The notes beneath the pieces were generated by a model. The model was not told the DNA's origin, searched no databases, and saw only the letters and a program-made list of their open reading frames with translations. 7,118 nucleotides of DNA, taken from NCBI GenBank assembly GCA_046760705.1, contig JBHIER010000173.1:1-7118 (forward strand). Direction: 5' to 3'. This document shows, one piece after another, positions 1 to 6,686 of the stretch (position 1 is its first letter; each line of letters starts with the position of its first letter). A program made the position numbers and the translations under genes. The DNA is from JBHIER01 sp046760705 [NCBI: bacterium] (GTDB lineage Bacteria; JBHIER01; G020348925).

Positions 1-1
1 A

Positions 2-269
2 TCCTGTTCTGATTCCCAGAGGCTTCAGCAGATAGGTCGTAACATCACTCGGCGTCTGTTGGACGTCCAGCGGGTTCCGCAATGCTGAGCTCCGCAGGCA
101 TGTGGCAGACCTGCTTGATGTGGAGTATAGACCCACGATGATGACCTGTGATTTGGGACGGTTGCGGCGGAGAGGAATCATCTGTCGAGTCAACCGTTAT
201 TCTGTCACCCCCTATGGCTGGATCGATCGATTGATCGAAACTGTTGCTTATGTCGAGGAGGTTGCCTAA
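2..269 (+). pseudogene. Frameshifted, internally deleted remnant of an uncharacterised protein (C-terminal end)
   Basis: Two reading frames each carry part of what looks like one protein. Frame 2 (2-88, stop TGA 86-88) reads RLQQIGRNITRRLLDVQR. Frame 3 (open from 36 to the stop TAA at 267-269, after a TAG at 33-35) contains GFRNAELRRHVADLLDVEY, then DLGRLRRRGII and NRYSVTPYGW. The second block looks like a winged-helix-like C-terminus (Arg-rich recognition helix, then a wing ending in a TPxG turn). From memory, these blocks occur in this order in a widespread uncharacterised bacterial family often found near mobile elements, with a few tens of residues between DVQR and GFRN. Here the two blocks abut around positions 62-75 in different frames, so an internal deletion with frame change is the simplest explanation. 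Arginine codons are mostly CGN (about 12 of 16), unlike the operon downstream. The upstream part lies outside the window. The family name and function are not known to me. Confidence 0.55.
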
Positions 270-287
270 TAAAACTTGAGCTGAATT

Positions 288-321
288 CCTGAACCCCTGA
301 ACGGAGTCAGGGGCAGGTTTT
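288..321 (+). terminator. Probable intrinsic terminator upstream of the polysaccharide operon
   Basis: A perfect 7-bp stem, CCCCTGA (294-300) with TCAGGGG (307-313), closes a 6-base loop. It is extended by CCTG (288-291) pairing with CAGG (314-317) across a two-base AA bulge, and is followed by TTTT (318-321). This has the form of a rho-independent terminator, although the T-run is short. It lies just after the stop codon of the broken gene and about 100 bases before the first operon gene, so it would insulate the operon from upstream transcription. If the operon promoter lies further upstream, it could instead act as an attenuator. Confidence 0.6.
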
Positions 322-423
322 AAGATCTTGCCTTATGAAGAAGGCCAGTTGGTTGCGAACGGGGCGCGGACAGTCAAAATATGGATGTCCTGCAGGAGTT
401 AGAACCCGAGAGGGGAATCGGTA
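322..423 (+). other. Non-coding leader before the first operon gene
   Basis: I see no coding signal in this leader: the frame of the downstream gene is closed by TAG at 400-402. It should hold the operon promoter if the hairpin before it is a terminator, but no good -35/-10 pair is visible. The best match, TTGCGA (353-358) with CAAAAT (375-380), is weak. The only clear signal is the ribosome-binding site AGGGGAAT (411-418), ahead of ATG 424. No JUMPstart/ops-like element was recognised. Together with the remnant and hairpin this accounts for the gene-poor first 423 bases. Confidence 0.5.
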
Positions 424-1821
424 ATGGGCGTTCCACAGATCTTGTCGATCTCTTCTCTGCTGGACGGTGGATCTGCATTGTCCGGTCTCCTGGCGTTTGG
501 ATTGGGACTTTTGTTCCTTCTCATCTACACCGTTGCTGTCTTGTCCAGGCCGACGATAGCGCTCCTGACCTTCGTCTTCACGCTGGCCTTTCATGATTTT
601 TTCAATCTACCAGTGACTCAGGATGGTTTTAAATTGTCCACAGCCATCCTCTTGTCGGCTTTCTTCATCATCTTGGCTGGGATCCTCATCAGGAAAGCCC
701 CGGATCTGTTTACGGTCCTCTCCAGAAGGGTCAACATATTAGTTCTGCTCTTTCTCCTGGCAATGATCATCTCTGTGGTGAACAGTCAGAATGTGGAGTT
801 TGCAAAGATCGATATTCAAAGGTTCTCATATTGTGTGATCTTGTACTTCTTTGTGCTCTTTAGCTTAAAGGAGAGGTCTGTGCTGAAGAGGATCGCTCTA
901 GCCTTGGTCTGTGGGGGCTTCATTGTCTCAGTATTGGGAGTTGTGGAGGCGAAGACAGGGACGGTCTACGGTCTGTTTGGCAACCATTCGCTCCTGGGGG
1001 CCGACGTTCCTGAAGCCACTCTCTTCGGTCCGCGGGATAGGATCAATGGGGTTCTCGGAGATGCGGACTTTCATGGGATGTACATGGGGGTGATTTTCTT
1101 GTTCTCCCTCTGTCTGTTCTTCCTCTATGAGTCAAAAATGGTGCGGCTTCTGCTATTTGGCACTATGCTCCTTTGTCTGTTCAATGTCATAGGAGCCGCC
1201 TCACGGGGGGCAGCCCTGGGTTCCTTCGTGGCATTTATCATATTTTGGTTTTTTATCCCCTTGCCTCGAAAATGGCTTATTTTGACATCCGTACTCGGTG
1301 GTATCTTCATTTTCGCCTGCATAACCGTTGTCCTCTTTCCGAATCTGGATATAGAGCGTTTTTATGAACCGAAGGGGCAAGCGAAGAAGACGCTGGAGCT
1401 GAGAGAGAACAATCTCCTCATCGGACTGGCCATGGCCTTGGATAAACCCATTATCGGGCATGGACCGGGCGGGTTCACGATTGAATACCACAGATACGCC
1501 TCTCGGACATCTCCCACGGCGGAGAAGAAGACCACGAGGCCCCTCAATGTCTACATCCAGGTTTTTGCTGAGTATGGAATAGTGGGGTTGTCCCTGTTCC
1601 TCGGAGTACTCTTCTCTGCTTTGAGATCGCTTTTCCCGCTGGCTCGGAGTACGCTGGGGGAGTTCAATATCCTCAGCGCAGCAGTGCTGGCAGCCCTTTG
1701 CGGATATTCAGTCTTTATGATGTTCACCGGCTTGATCAACGATCAGAACTTCTGGCTCTTGATCGCTCTGGCGGTGGCCATTGGGACCATACACTCCTTC
1801 AGGGCAGAGGAGAGAGGATGA
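424..1821 (+). CDS. O-antigen polymerase/ligase-like integral membrane protein (Wzy_C / O-antigen ligase superfamily)
   Basis: This predicted inner-membrane protein of 465 residues would polymerise lipid-linked oligosaccharide repeats or transfer a glycan to its acceptor on the periplasmic side. About 11-13 hydrophobic segments are visible, for example near residues 20-40, 43-57, 71-89, 103-119, 133-148, 156-175, 219-235, 241-258, 263-280, 284-304, 383-400, 417-436 and 443-457. The family signature is present: SRGAALG (260-266), then a large hydrophilic loop (about 306-380) with KPIIGHGPGGF (341-351) and NVYIQVFAEYGIVGL (375-389). Ligases usually have His just before that Asn; here it is Leu374, which favours a polymerase or another transfer role. 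The start is ATG 424 because a stop at 400-402 closes the frame upstream and a Shine-Dalgarno AGGGGAAT precedes it by about six bases. It overlaps the next gene by ATGA. The superfamily is clear; polymerase versus ligase is not. Confidence 0.85.
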   Translation: MGVPQILSISSLLDGGSALSGLLAFGLGLLFLLIYTVAVLSRPTIALLTFVFTLAFHDFFNLPVTQDGFKLSTAILLSAFFIILAGILIRKAPDLFTVLSRRVNILVLLFLLAMIISVVNSQNVEFAKIDIQRFSYCVILYFFVLFSLKERSVLKRIALALVCGGFIVSVLGVVEAKTGTVYGLFGNHSLLGADVPEATLFGPRDRINGVLGDADFHGMYMGVIFLFSLCLFFLYESKMVRLLLFGTMLLCLFNVIGAASRGAALGSFVAFIIFWFFIPLPRKWLILTSVLGGIFIFACITVVLFPNLDIERFYEPKGQAKKTLELRENNLLIGLAMALDKPIIGHGPGGFTIEYHRYASRTSPTAEKKTTRPLNVYIQVFAEYGIVGLSLFLGVLFSALRSLFPLARSTLGEFNILSAAVLAALCGYSVFMMFTGLINDQNFWLLIALAVAIGTIHSFRAEERG

Positions 1822-3245
1822 GGCTGTTTCGGGGAGCTCCATCTTCTGTTCTCTTGGCAGGGGTGCTCTCCTTCACCATCGGTCTTCCGACACCAGGGGT
1901 GGGCACGAGAGTGCAGGTTCTCTCTACCTCGCCTTTTGGCGTCGCCTTTGGGTCGGTCTACCGAGGTGAGGCCTTTATGGATTTCATCAATGAACTGGGA
2001 GCCAAGGGCACCAAAATATATGTCTCCTGGCGGCAGGTTGAACCCCAGAGAGGTGAATACGATTGGGGGGTCGTTGACACGTTTCTCAGCCAGCTCGGCC
2101 CCAATTCTGAGAGTCTGATCGCGATTTGGACTTCGTCCAGTTGGGGAACAAAGCCCAGAAGAAGGATCAGGGGAGGAGCGCCGCCCCAAAATATGGAGGC
2201 CTATTACGACTTCATCTTCAACCTGGTGAGACACTGTCAGGGAAAGATAAAATACTGGCAAAATGACTGCGAGCCGAACTCACCGATGTTTTGGGAAGGG
2301 ACGAAAGAGGAATTTGTCTCCACGCTCAAGGTCTTTCATAAGGCGGTGAAGAAGGCCGATCCCAGGGCCGAGGTCATTGTCGGCGGACACAGCGGGGCTT
2401 TCAGCGATCGCGGAACTCCGGACAATCAAAAGTTCTTCGATTACGTATTCGAAAAAGGCAGGGACTCTTTCGACCTCTTCGATATCCGGCTCTACGGCGA
2501 TCCGTACACGATCCCCTATCGGGTCGACTGGTTCCGAAACAGAATGCTCAAATTCGATTGTCAAAAGCCAATAGTCTGTACCGAGTACGGAGGGCCGTTA
2601 CCGACCCAGTTTCCAGAGGGCCAGAAACTGCGCAACAGATACTTTAAGAACAGAAGCAGAGAGGAAAAACGCGAAATGTTTAAGGAGATTCTGAAAAAGA
2701 GGCATCTGCTTAGGCCGCAGATGCGGATGTTTCTGGAAGGGTGTGAGGGAGAACTGGAGGAGAAGCGACACCGCATACATTGTCGGGACATTGTGGCCCG
2801 AACGGTCATCGCTCTGTCCGCAGGTGTGAAAAAGATGTGGTACTGGGATTTGGTGAACGATCCGCATCCCCTCTTCGGCAAATTTCGGCTCATGGACAGA
2901 AATTTTGAGACAAAGTATCCTGCTTATTACACGTATCAGCGTATGGTCGAAAAGATGAAGGATGCAACTTCTATCAAACAGAGAGAGGTTCAAAAGAGAT
3001 CGAACATCTATCTTTTCGAAGTGGAAAGAAGGGATCGAGATCCTTTGTACATTGTCTGGGAAAGGCGAGATCTTTTCAACGGTGAGGACCAACCCCCAAC
3101 CCAGCTTGAACTGCCTTTCGATTTTGAAAAGGTGAGGATCACCGATGTCTTTGGCATGGTGATGAGAGAGGAGACCGAGGACGGAGTGTTGAAGTTTGGT
3201 GTGACCGATACCCCTCTCTTCATAGAGGCGGATGAGTCAGATTAG
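1818..3245 (+). CDS. Exported clan-A TIM-barrel glycoside hydrolase (GH39/GH5-like), probable polysaccharide-processing enzyme
   Basis: This 475-residue protein has a probable Sec signal peptide: basic start MRLFR, hydrophobic stretch about 9-23, no lipobox Cys. The barrel begins near residue 40. YVSWRQVEPQRGEYDW (68-83) is the early-barrel motif of clan-A hydrolases. YWQNDCEPN (146-154) places a putative acid/base at Glu152, and VCTEYGG (253-259) a putative nucleophile at Glu256, about 104 residues apart as expected for a retaining enzyme. AGVKKMWYWDL marks the barrel end, followed by a beta-rich tail. The residue before Glu152 is Cys151, where the clan normally has Asn. Start ATG 1818 is preferred: it overlaps the upstream stop as ATGA, has AGAGGAG (1806-1812) five bases ahead and begins with the signal peptide; an in-frame ATG at 1698 would add 40 residues overlapping the upstream gene. 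By analogy with PslG in the Pseudomonas Psl cluster, it may cut or edit the polymer in the periplasm; substrate unknown. Confidence 0.8.
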   Translation: MRLFRGAPSSVLLAGVLSFTIGLPTPGVGTRVQVLSTSPFGVAFGSVYRGEAFMDFINELGAKGTKIYVSWRQVEPQRGEYDWGVVDTFLSQLGPNSESLIAIWTSSSWGTKPRRRIRGGAPPQNMEAYYDFIFNLVRHCQGKIKYWQNDCEPNSPMFWEGTKEEFVSTLKVFHKAVKKADPRAEVIVGGHSGAFSDRGTPDNQKFFDYVFEKGRDSFDLFDIRLYGDPYTIPYRVDWFRNRMLKFDCQKPIVCTEYGGPLPTQFPEGQKLRNRYFKNRSREEKREMFKEILKKRHLLRPQMRMFLEGCEGELEEKRHRIHCRDIVARTVIALSAGVKKMWYWDLVNDPHPLFGKFRLMDRNFETKYPAYYTYQRMVEKMKDATSIKQREVQKRSNIYLFEVERRDRDPLYIVWERRDLFNGEDQPPTQLELPFDFEKVRITDVFGMVMREETEDGVLKFGVTDTPLFIEADESD

Positions 3246-3266
3246 TATATTTCGGACAGACAGTCT

Positions 3267-3280
3267 GGAGGAGGAGGTTG
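3267..3280 (+). promoter_or_regulatory. Strong Shine-Dalgarno fixing a TTG start
   Basis: GGAGGAGGAGG (3267-3277) runs directly up to TTG 3278. The first GGAGG (3267-3271) lies six bases from the TTG, a normal spacing. The frame has no ATG or GTG between the upstream in-frame stop (3233-3235) and the TTG. The first internal ATG (Met35) would remove the helix before SAM motif I. The TTG is therefore the best start. Confidence 0.75.
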
Positions 3281-3997
3281 AGAAAGGAGAAAAACCCGCT
3301 TTTTCTGAGGCGATATTATGATGCCGTCAAGGATCGCTGTTCCTTTCGTGCTTTGGCCTCTCAGGTCGTTCGAGCCGACATGAGGGTCTTAGACGCTGGA
3401 TGTGGGAAGCGGAGTGTCATAGGAGAATGCAACTTACAAACCAAATTCACCCTGGGGATCGAAGTGCGCTACGAAGATCTGCGAGAAAATTCGGCCGTAG
3501 ATTTTAGAACCGTGGGGAACATAGAGCATCTGCCCCTCAAGGGGAAGGTCTGTGATTGTATTGTCTGTCGAAATGTGGTGGAGCACTTGGAGGATCCTGT
3601 TCAGGTATTTCGGGAGTTTGAGAGGGTTTTGGGAGACGGTGGCCTGCTGCTTGTTCGAACACCGAACATTCATAATCCTCTCATGTTCTTGAGTGCGCTT
3701 CTTCCCCTAAGACTGCGCGTGTGGATGAAGCACCGTCTTCTCCACGACACCCAGGGGGACACATTTCCGACCCGCTATAAATGTAACAGCCTGAAGAAGC
3801 TGGCGGGGACATTAAAGAGACTCGATATGGAGCCGGAATTCGTCGGTCGCGATGGTCTGTTGGCCTATTTCAACTTTTCGTCCCTTCTGTTGACGTTGGT
3901 CACGGTGTACGAAAAAGTGACGGATATTCCCTTCTTGAGATGGTTGAAGATGTGGATCGTAGTCTCGTTCAGAAAAGCGGGTGCGCCACCGCAATGA
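3278..3997 (+). CDS. Class I SAM-dependent methyltransferase (Methyltransf_11-like)
   Basis: This 239-residue protein would transfer a methyl group from S-adenosylmethionine, most likely to a sugar or glycan precursor in the cytoplasm given its neighbours. The Rossmann-fold motifs appear in order: VLDAGCG (37-43, SAM binding), GIEVR with acidic Glu62 at the end of strand 2, NIEHLPL (81-87), and VVEHLEDP (100-107), followed by VLGDGGLLLVRTPN (117-130). The segment DTFPTRYKCNS (161-171) resembles the D-x-FPT-x-Y-x-x-N stretch that I associate with methyltransferases of polysaccharide clusters. A hydrophobic C-terminal part (about 197-232) could lie against the membrane. The start is TTG with a very strong Shine-Dalgarno. 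It lies 32 bases after the hydrolase gene and its stop overlaps the next start as ATGA. The acceptor cannot be told from sequence; O-methylation of a sugar is an inference. Confidence 0.85.
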   Translation: MRKEKNPLFLRRYYDAVKDRCSFRALASQVVRADMRVLDAGCGKRSVIGECNLQTKFTLGIEVRYEDLRENSAVDFRTVGNIEHLPLKGKVCDCIVCRNVVEHLEDPVQVFREFERVLGDGGLLLVRTPNIHNPLMFLSALLPLRLRVWMKHRLLHDTQGDTFPTRYKCNSLKKLAGTLKRLDMEPEFVGRDGLLAYFNFSSLLLTLVTVYEKVTDIPFLRWLKMWIVVSFRKAGAPPQ

Positions 3998-5124
3998 AGA
4001 TAATGTATCTTATAGAGGGGACGGGAGGAGGGGCAGTAACTCACGTTCTAAACTTAGCGAAAAGGCTCCCCAGGGGAAATGTCCAATGCTTCGTGGTTTT
4101 CTTTCTGAATGGACCTTCGGTCCAGGTGGCCAAGGAGACGGACCTGGAGACCAGGACTGTTCGCTGGCGATTTCCTCTGGACTTCACACTGATGTGGAGA
4201 TTGAAGAGAGAGATTGAGCGAGAGAGGATAGAGATCGTCCATACCCACACCATCACCGGGAATTTCTACGCCCGTATGGCCGCTCTTTTGTGCCGCAGGC
4301 CCATCAAGCTCGTCACGACGGTTCACAGTTGGCTCAGAGACGAGCTGGAAGGTCCGTCTGCAGTGCGCTTGAGAGATTACTTGAGATTCAAAAGGGAGCT
4401 CTTGACCTCCGGATGGGTCAGCCAATTTATCTCCGTTTCGGAAGCGATAAAGGAGAGGATGCTGGTGTTTGGTATTCCGGAGGAGAAGATCGAGGTGATC
4501 GAAAACGGGATCGAGCTGCCTGAGCTGTCTCTGACGGATGTTCACAATCGCTCGGTCAGAGAGGAGTTCGACATTAGAAACGATGAGATCCTTGTGGCCA
4601 CCATCGGCCGCATGGTACCGGTTAAAAATCACCATCTGTTTTTGCAGGCGGCCCAGCGTGTGTTGGAAGAGAGGTCCGGGGTGAAATTTCTCCTCATCGG
4701 AGACGGTCTACTTCTGGATTCGCTCAAGAGGAGGGCTAGGGATCTCAATATTGAGAAATACGCGATCTTTACTGGCTGGCGGAACGATATACACAGATTC
4801 CTCTGCGCCTTAGATATTCTTGTCCTCTGCTCCACGGTCGAGGGACTCAATATGTCGGTGTTGGAGGCGATGGCCCATGCCAAACCGGTTATTGGAACGG
4901 ACGTGCGGGGTATCCGCGACATCGTCCGTGATGGCCAAACCGGGATCTTAGTCCCTCCGAATAATGTCGATATGCTCGCTCAAAGCATGTTGAAGCTGAT
5001 TGAAAACCGAACGGGGGCCAGGGAGATGGGGCTGAAGGGAAGGCAGCGGGTGGAGAGAGAGTATTCTGTCCAGAGGATGGTCTCTCGGGTTGTCAGCATC
5101 TATGAGAAGCTGGGTCCACATTGA
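3994..5124 (+). CDS. GT-B glycosyltransferase, family 4-like
   Basis: This 376-residue cytoplasmic or membrane-associated enzyme would transfer a sugar from a nucleotide donor to a lipid-linked glycan. The N-terminal domain has the Gly-rich loop EGTGGGAVTHVLNLAKRL (8-25) and VHTHTITGNFYARMAAL. The C-terminal donor domain has ATIGRMVPVKNHHLFLQAA, where Arg206 and Lys211 match donor-phosphate contacts, then GDG, FTGWRNDI, and the EX7E motif: Glu283 and Glu291 in STVEGLNMSVLEAMA. It ends with GQTGILVPPNN and a short helical tail, so it is full length for GT4. Start ATG 3994 is chosen because it overlaps the methyltransferase stop (ATGA) and begins exactly at the first strand, MKIMYLI. An in-frame ATG at 3940 would add 18 residues of shadow sequence. 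No good Shine-Dalgarno precedes 3994, so translation probably depends on coupling to the gene before it. Donor and linkage are unknown. Confidence 0.9.
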   Translation: MKIMYLIEGTGGGAVTHVLNLAKRLPRGNVQCFVVFFLNGPSVQVAKETDLETRTVRWRFPLDFTLMWRLKREIERERIEIVHTHTITGNFYARMAALLCRRPIKLVTTVHSWLRDELEGPSAVRLRDYLRFKRELLTSGWVSQFISVSEAIKERMLVFGIPEEKIEVIENGIELPELSLTDVHNRSVREEFDIRNDEILVATIGRMVPVKNHHLFLQAAQRVLEERSGVKFLLIGDGLLLDSLKRRARDLNIEKYAIFTGWRNDIHRFLCALDILVLCSTVEGLNMSVLEAMAHAKPVIGTDVRGIRDIVRDGQTGILVPPNNVDMLAQSMLKLIENRTGAREMGLKGRQRVEREYSVQRMVSRVVSIYEKLGPH

Positions 5125-5139
5125 GCGAAAGGTGTAAAA

Positions 5140-6654
5140 ATGTCTGGGAAGAGGCTCCTATTTATTGAGTTCGACGGCGCCTCCTGGGAGGTGATGCGAC
5201 CGCTTCTGCATCAGGGAAAGCTGCCCAACATACAAAAGCTCATGGTGCGAGGGGTATCTGGGACGTTGCTCTCCGACTTCCCCCTGATCTCACCCAAGCT
5301 CTGGGTATCCATTTTCACTGGGAAGAAGCCGGAGAGACACGGCGTCCATTTCTTCGGGGCCACCTCCCGGACGGCACAGTGCAAGCGGATCTGGGATATT
5401 TTCAACGAGAAAGGACTGAGGGTGGGAGTGTTTGGGACCTTGGTGACCTGGCCCCCATCTGCCGTAAACGGCTTTATCATCCCCAGCATTTTTGCCTTAG
5501 GGCCGGATACGCATCCTGAGGAGTACAGGCCTTTTCAAAAGTTCGTTCTCGGAGAGAGAAGGGGAATGAAAGAGGGACGGAGAGGGGAGCATCTCTCAGA
5601 TTTGGTACGATTGGCCTTCAGACTGAGATCCTATGGAGTAAGGCCCAGGACCTTTTGGTGTGGACTTCGAGACTATCTCCGAGCAAGAATGAAGGGGCAT
5701 GGTTATCTGGACACGTACTGGCGAAAAGCGACCGTCCACCTGAAAATGTCAGTAGATACATTTATGCACCTGTATGGGGTGTTCAAACCCCATTTCTCCA
5801 CCTTTCACATCCACTTGTGCGATGCCCTCTCCCATCGATACTGGGCATTTTTTGAGCCGGAGAGATTCCCTGAAACCGATAAGAGAGAGGTGAAAAAGTA
5901 CAGAGAAGTCATTCCCGCAGCCTATGTGGAGGCTGACCGGGCCATAGGACGTATTGTTTCCCTGGCCGATGAGAGAACCACCGTTGTTGTTGCCTCAGAT
6001 CATGGTTCCACAGCCCTTACGCAAGCGCTCCATCCATACCTGTTGAAGGTCGAAAGATTGTCTCAACTTTTGGGCATCGAGGGGGAGGTCCTTCCAGCAC
6101 GGTTCGGCCTGGACACATTTTTATATTCCCAGAATAGAGACAGGCTTGAGACCATCGCCCAAATCGTTGGAGGCACCACACTGAAGGAAACAGGGCAGAA
6201 AGTATTTGACATTGAATGCCATCCAAGATATATTATCCTCAGAATTTCGAAAGGGTTGCGGAGGACTGAGATGGATAGAAATGCATCGGTTGACTTAGGT
6301 CGGTTTGGCACGGTCAGGTTTTCGGAGCTCTTCTCGCAACCTGAGATGAAGGTCTCGGGTATCCACCACATGGAGGGTGTTCTCATTATGGCCGGCCCCG
6401 ATATTGCAAAAGGGGCCCGTCTCATGCGTCCTACCATTTTCGACCTCACCCCGACCCTTCTTGCGTTGATGGGATGCCCCCCAGCCAAAGATATGGACGG
6501 GCGGGTGTTGACGGAGGCTCTCAAGGACGAGTTCCTGAAGGAGAGTCCTGTCCGATACATTGAAACATACGAAACACCCGGTGTGAAGGGGCCAACCCAG
6601 GCCATCGATTACCCCAAAGTCAAGGAGAGATTGAAGGCCTTGGGCTACTTGTAG
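5140..6654 (+). CDS. Alkaline-phosphatase-superfamily protein (type I phosphodiesterase / nucleotide pyrophosphatase-like)
   Basis: This 504-residue protein has the complete two-metal active site of the superfamily. Asp12 (FIEFDGAS), nucleophile Ser51 (PLISPKLWVSIFTGKKPERHG), and Asp287-His288 (VVASDHGST) form one metal site. Asp228 and His232 (CDALSHRYW) with His409 (GIHHMEGVLIMAGPDIAKG) form the other. The C-terminus has the usual DLTPTLLALMGCP, MDGRVL and a final VKERLKALGYL. No signal peptide or membrane segment is visible at the N-terminus, so it should act in the cytoplasm. Members hydrolyse or transfer phosphate esters; the substrate here is unknown, and a glycan or lipid precursor is a guess from context. 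A region of about 90 residues (140-228), rich in Arg and Lys, may carry specificity. ATG 5140 has AAAGGTG (5128-5134) five bases ahead and lies 15 bases after the glycosyltransferase. A paralogue follows immediately. Confidence 0.85.
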   Translation: MSGKRLLFIEFDGASWEVMRPLLHQGKLPNIQKLMVRGVSGTLLSDFPLISPKLWVSIFTGKKPERHGVHFFGATSRTAQCKRIWDIFNEKGLRVGVFGTLVTWPPSAVNGFIIPSIFALGPDTHPEEYRPFQKFVLGERRGMKEGRRGEHLSDLVRLAFRLRSYGVRPRTFWCGLRDYLRARMKGHGYLDTYWRKATVHLKMSVDTFMHLYGVFKPHFSTFHIHLCDALSHRYWAFFEPERFPETDKREVKKYREVIPAAYVEADRAIGRIVSLADERTTVVVASDHGSTALTQALHPYLLKVERLSQLLGIEGEVLPARFGLDTFLYSQNRDRLETIAQIVGGTTLKETGQKVFDIECHPRYIILRISKGLRRTEMDRNASVDLGRFGTVRFSELFSQPEMKVSGIHHMEGVLIMAGPDIAKGARLMRPTIFDLTPTLLALMGCPPAKDMDGRVLTEALKDEFLKESPVRYIETYETPGVKGPTQAIDYPKVKERLKALGYL

Positions 6655-6686
6655 TGCCCGGCTGCAAAGATGGGGAAGAAGAGAGA

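Noticed and set aside
218-239. GATCGATC-type repeat near the end of the broken gene
   Set aside because: A short low-complexity palindrome that encodes ordinary residues of the remnant frame; too short to be an origin, att site or methylation cluster.
353-380. Possible promoter TTGCGA (353-358) with CAAAAT (375-380)
   Set aside because: Each box matches only four of six consensus bases and spacing is 16; such a match is expected by chance, so it is not called.
1698-1817. Upstream in-frame ATG extension of the glycoside hydrolase
   Set aside because: The 40 added residues are a shadow of the polymerase-like gene, and the extension would bury the signal peptide; ATG 1818 has a good ribosome-binding site and the ATGA overlap.
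1743-2261. Long open frame on the minus strand (172 codons), and others such as 4054-4635 and 6063-6605
   Set aside because: Each lies antisense within a well-supported gene, with Pro/Arg/Ser-rich translation lacking any recognisable domain; they are shadows of the plus-strand genes.
3940-3993. Upstream in-frame ATG extension of the glycosyltransferase
   Set aside because: The 18 added residues lie wholly inside the methyltransferase gene and precede the conserved first strand that starts at 3994.
4111-4123. GGACC-TTC-GGTCC palindrome inside the glycosyltransferase gene
   Set aside because: A 5-bp stem in coding sequence with no T-run; it has no supporting context and is likely chance.
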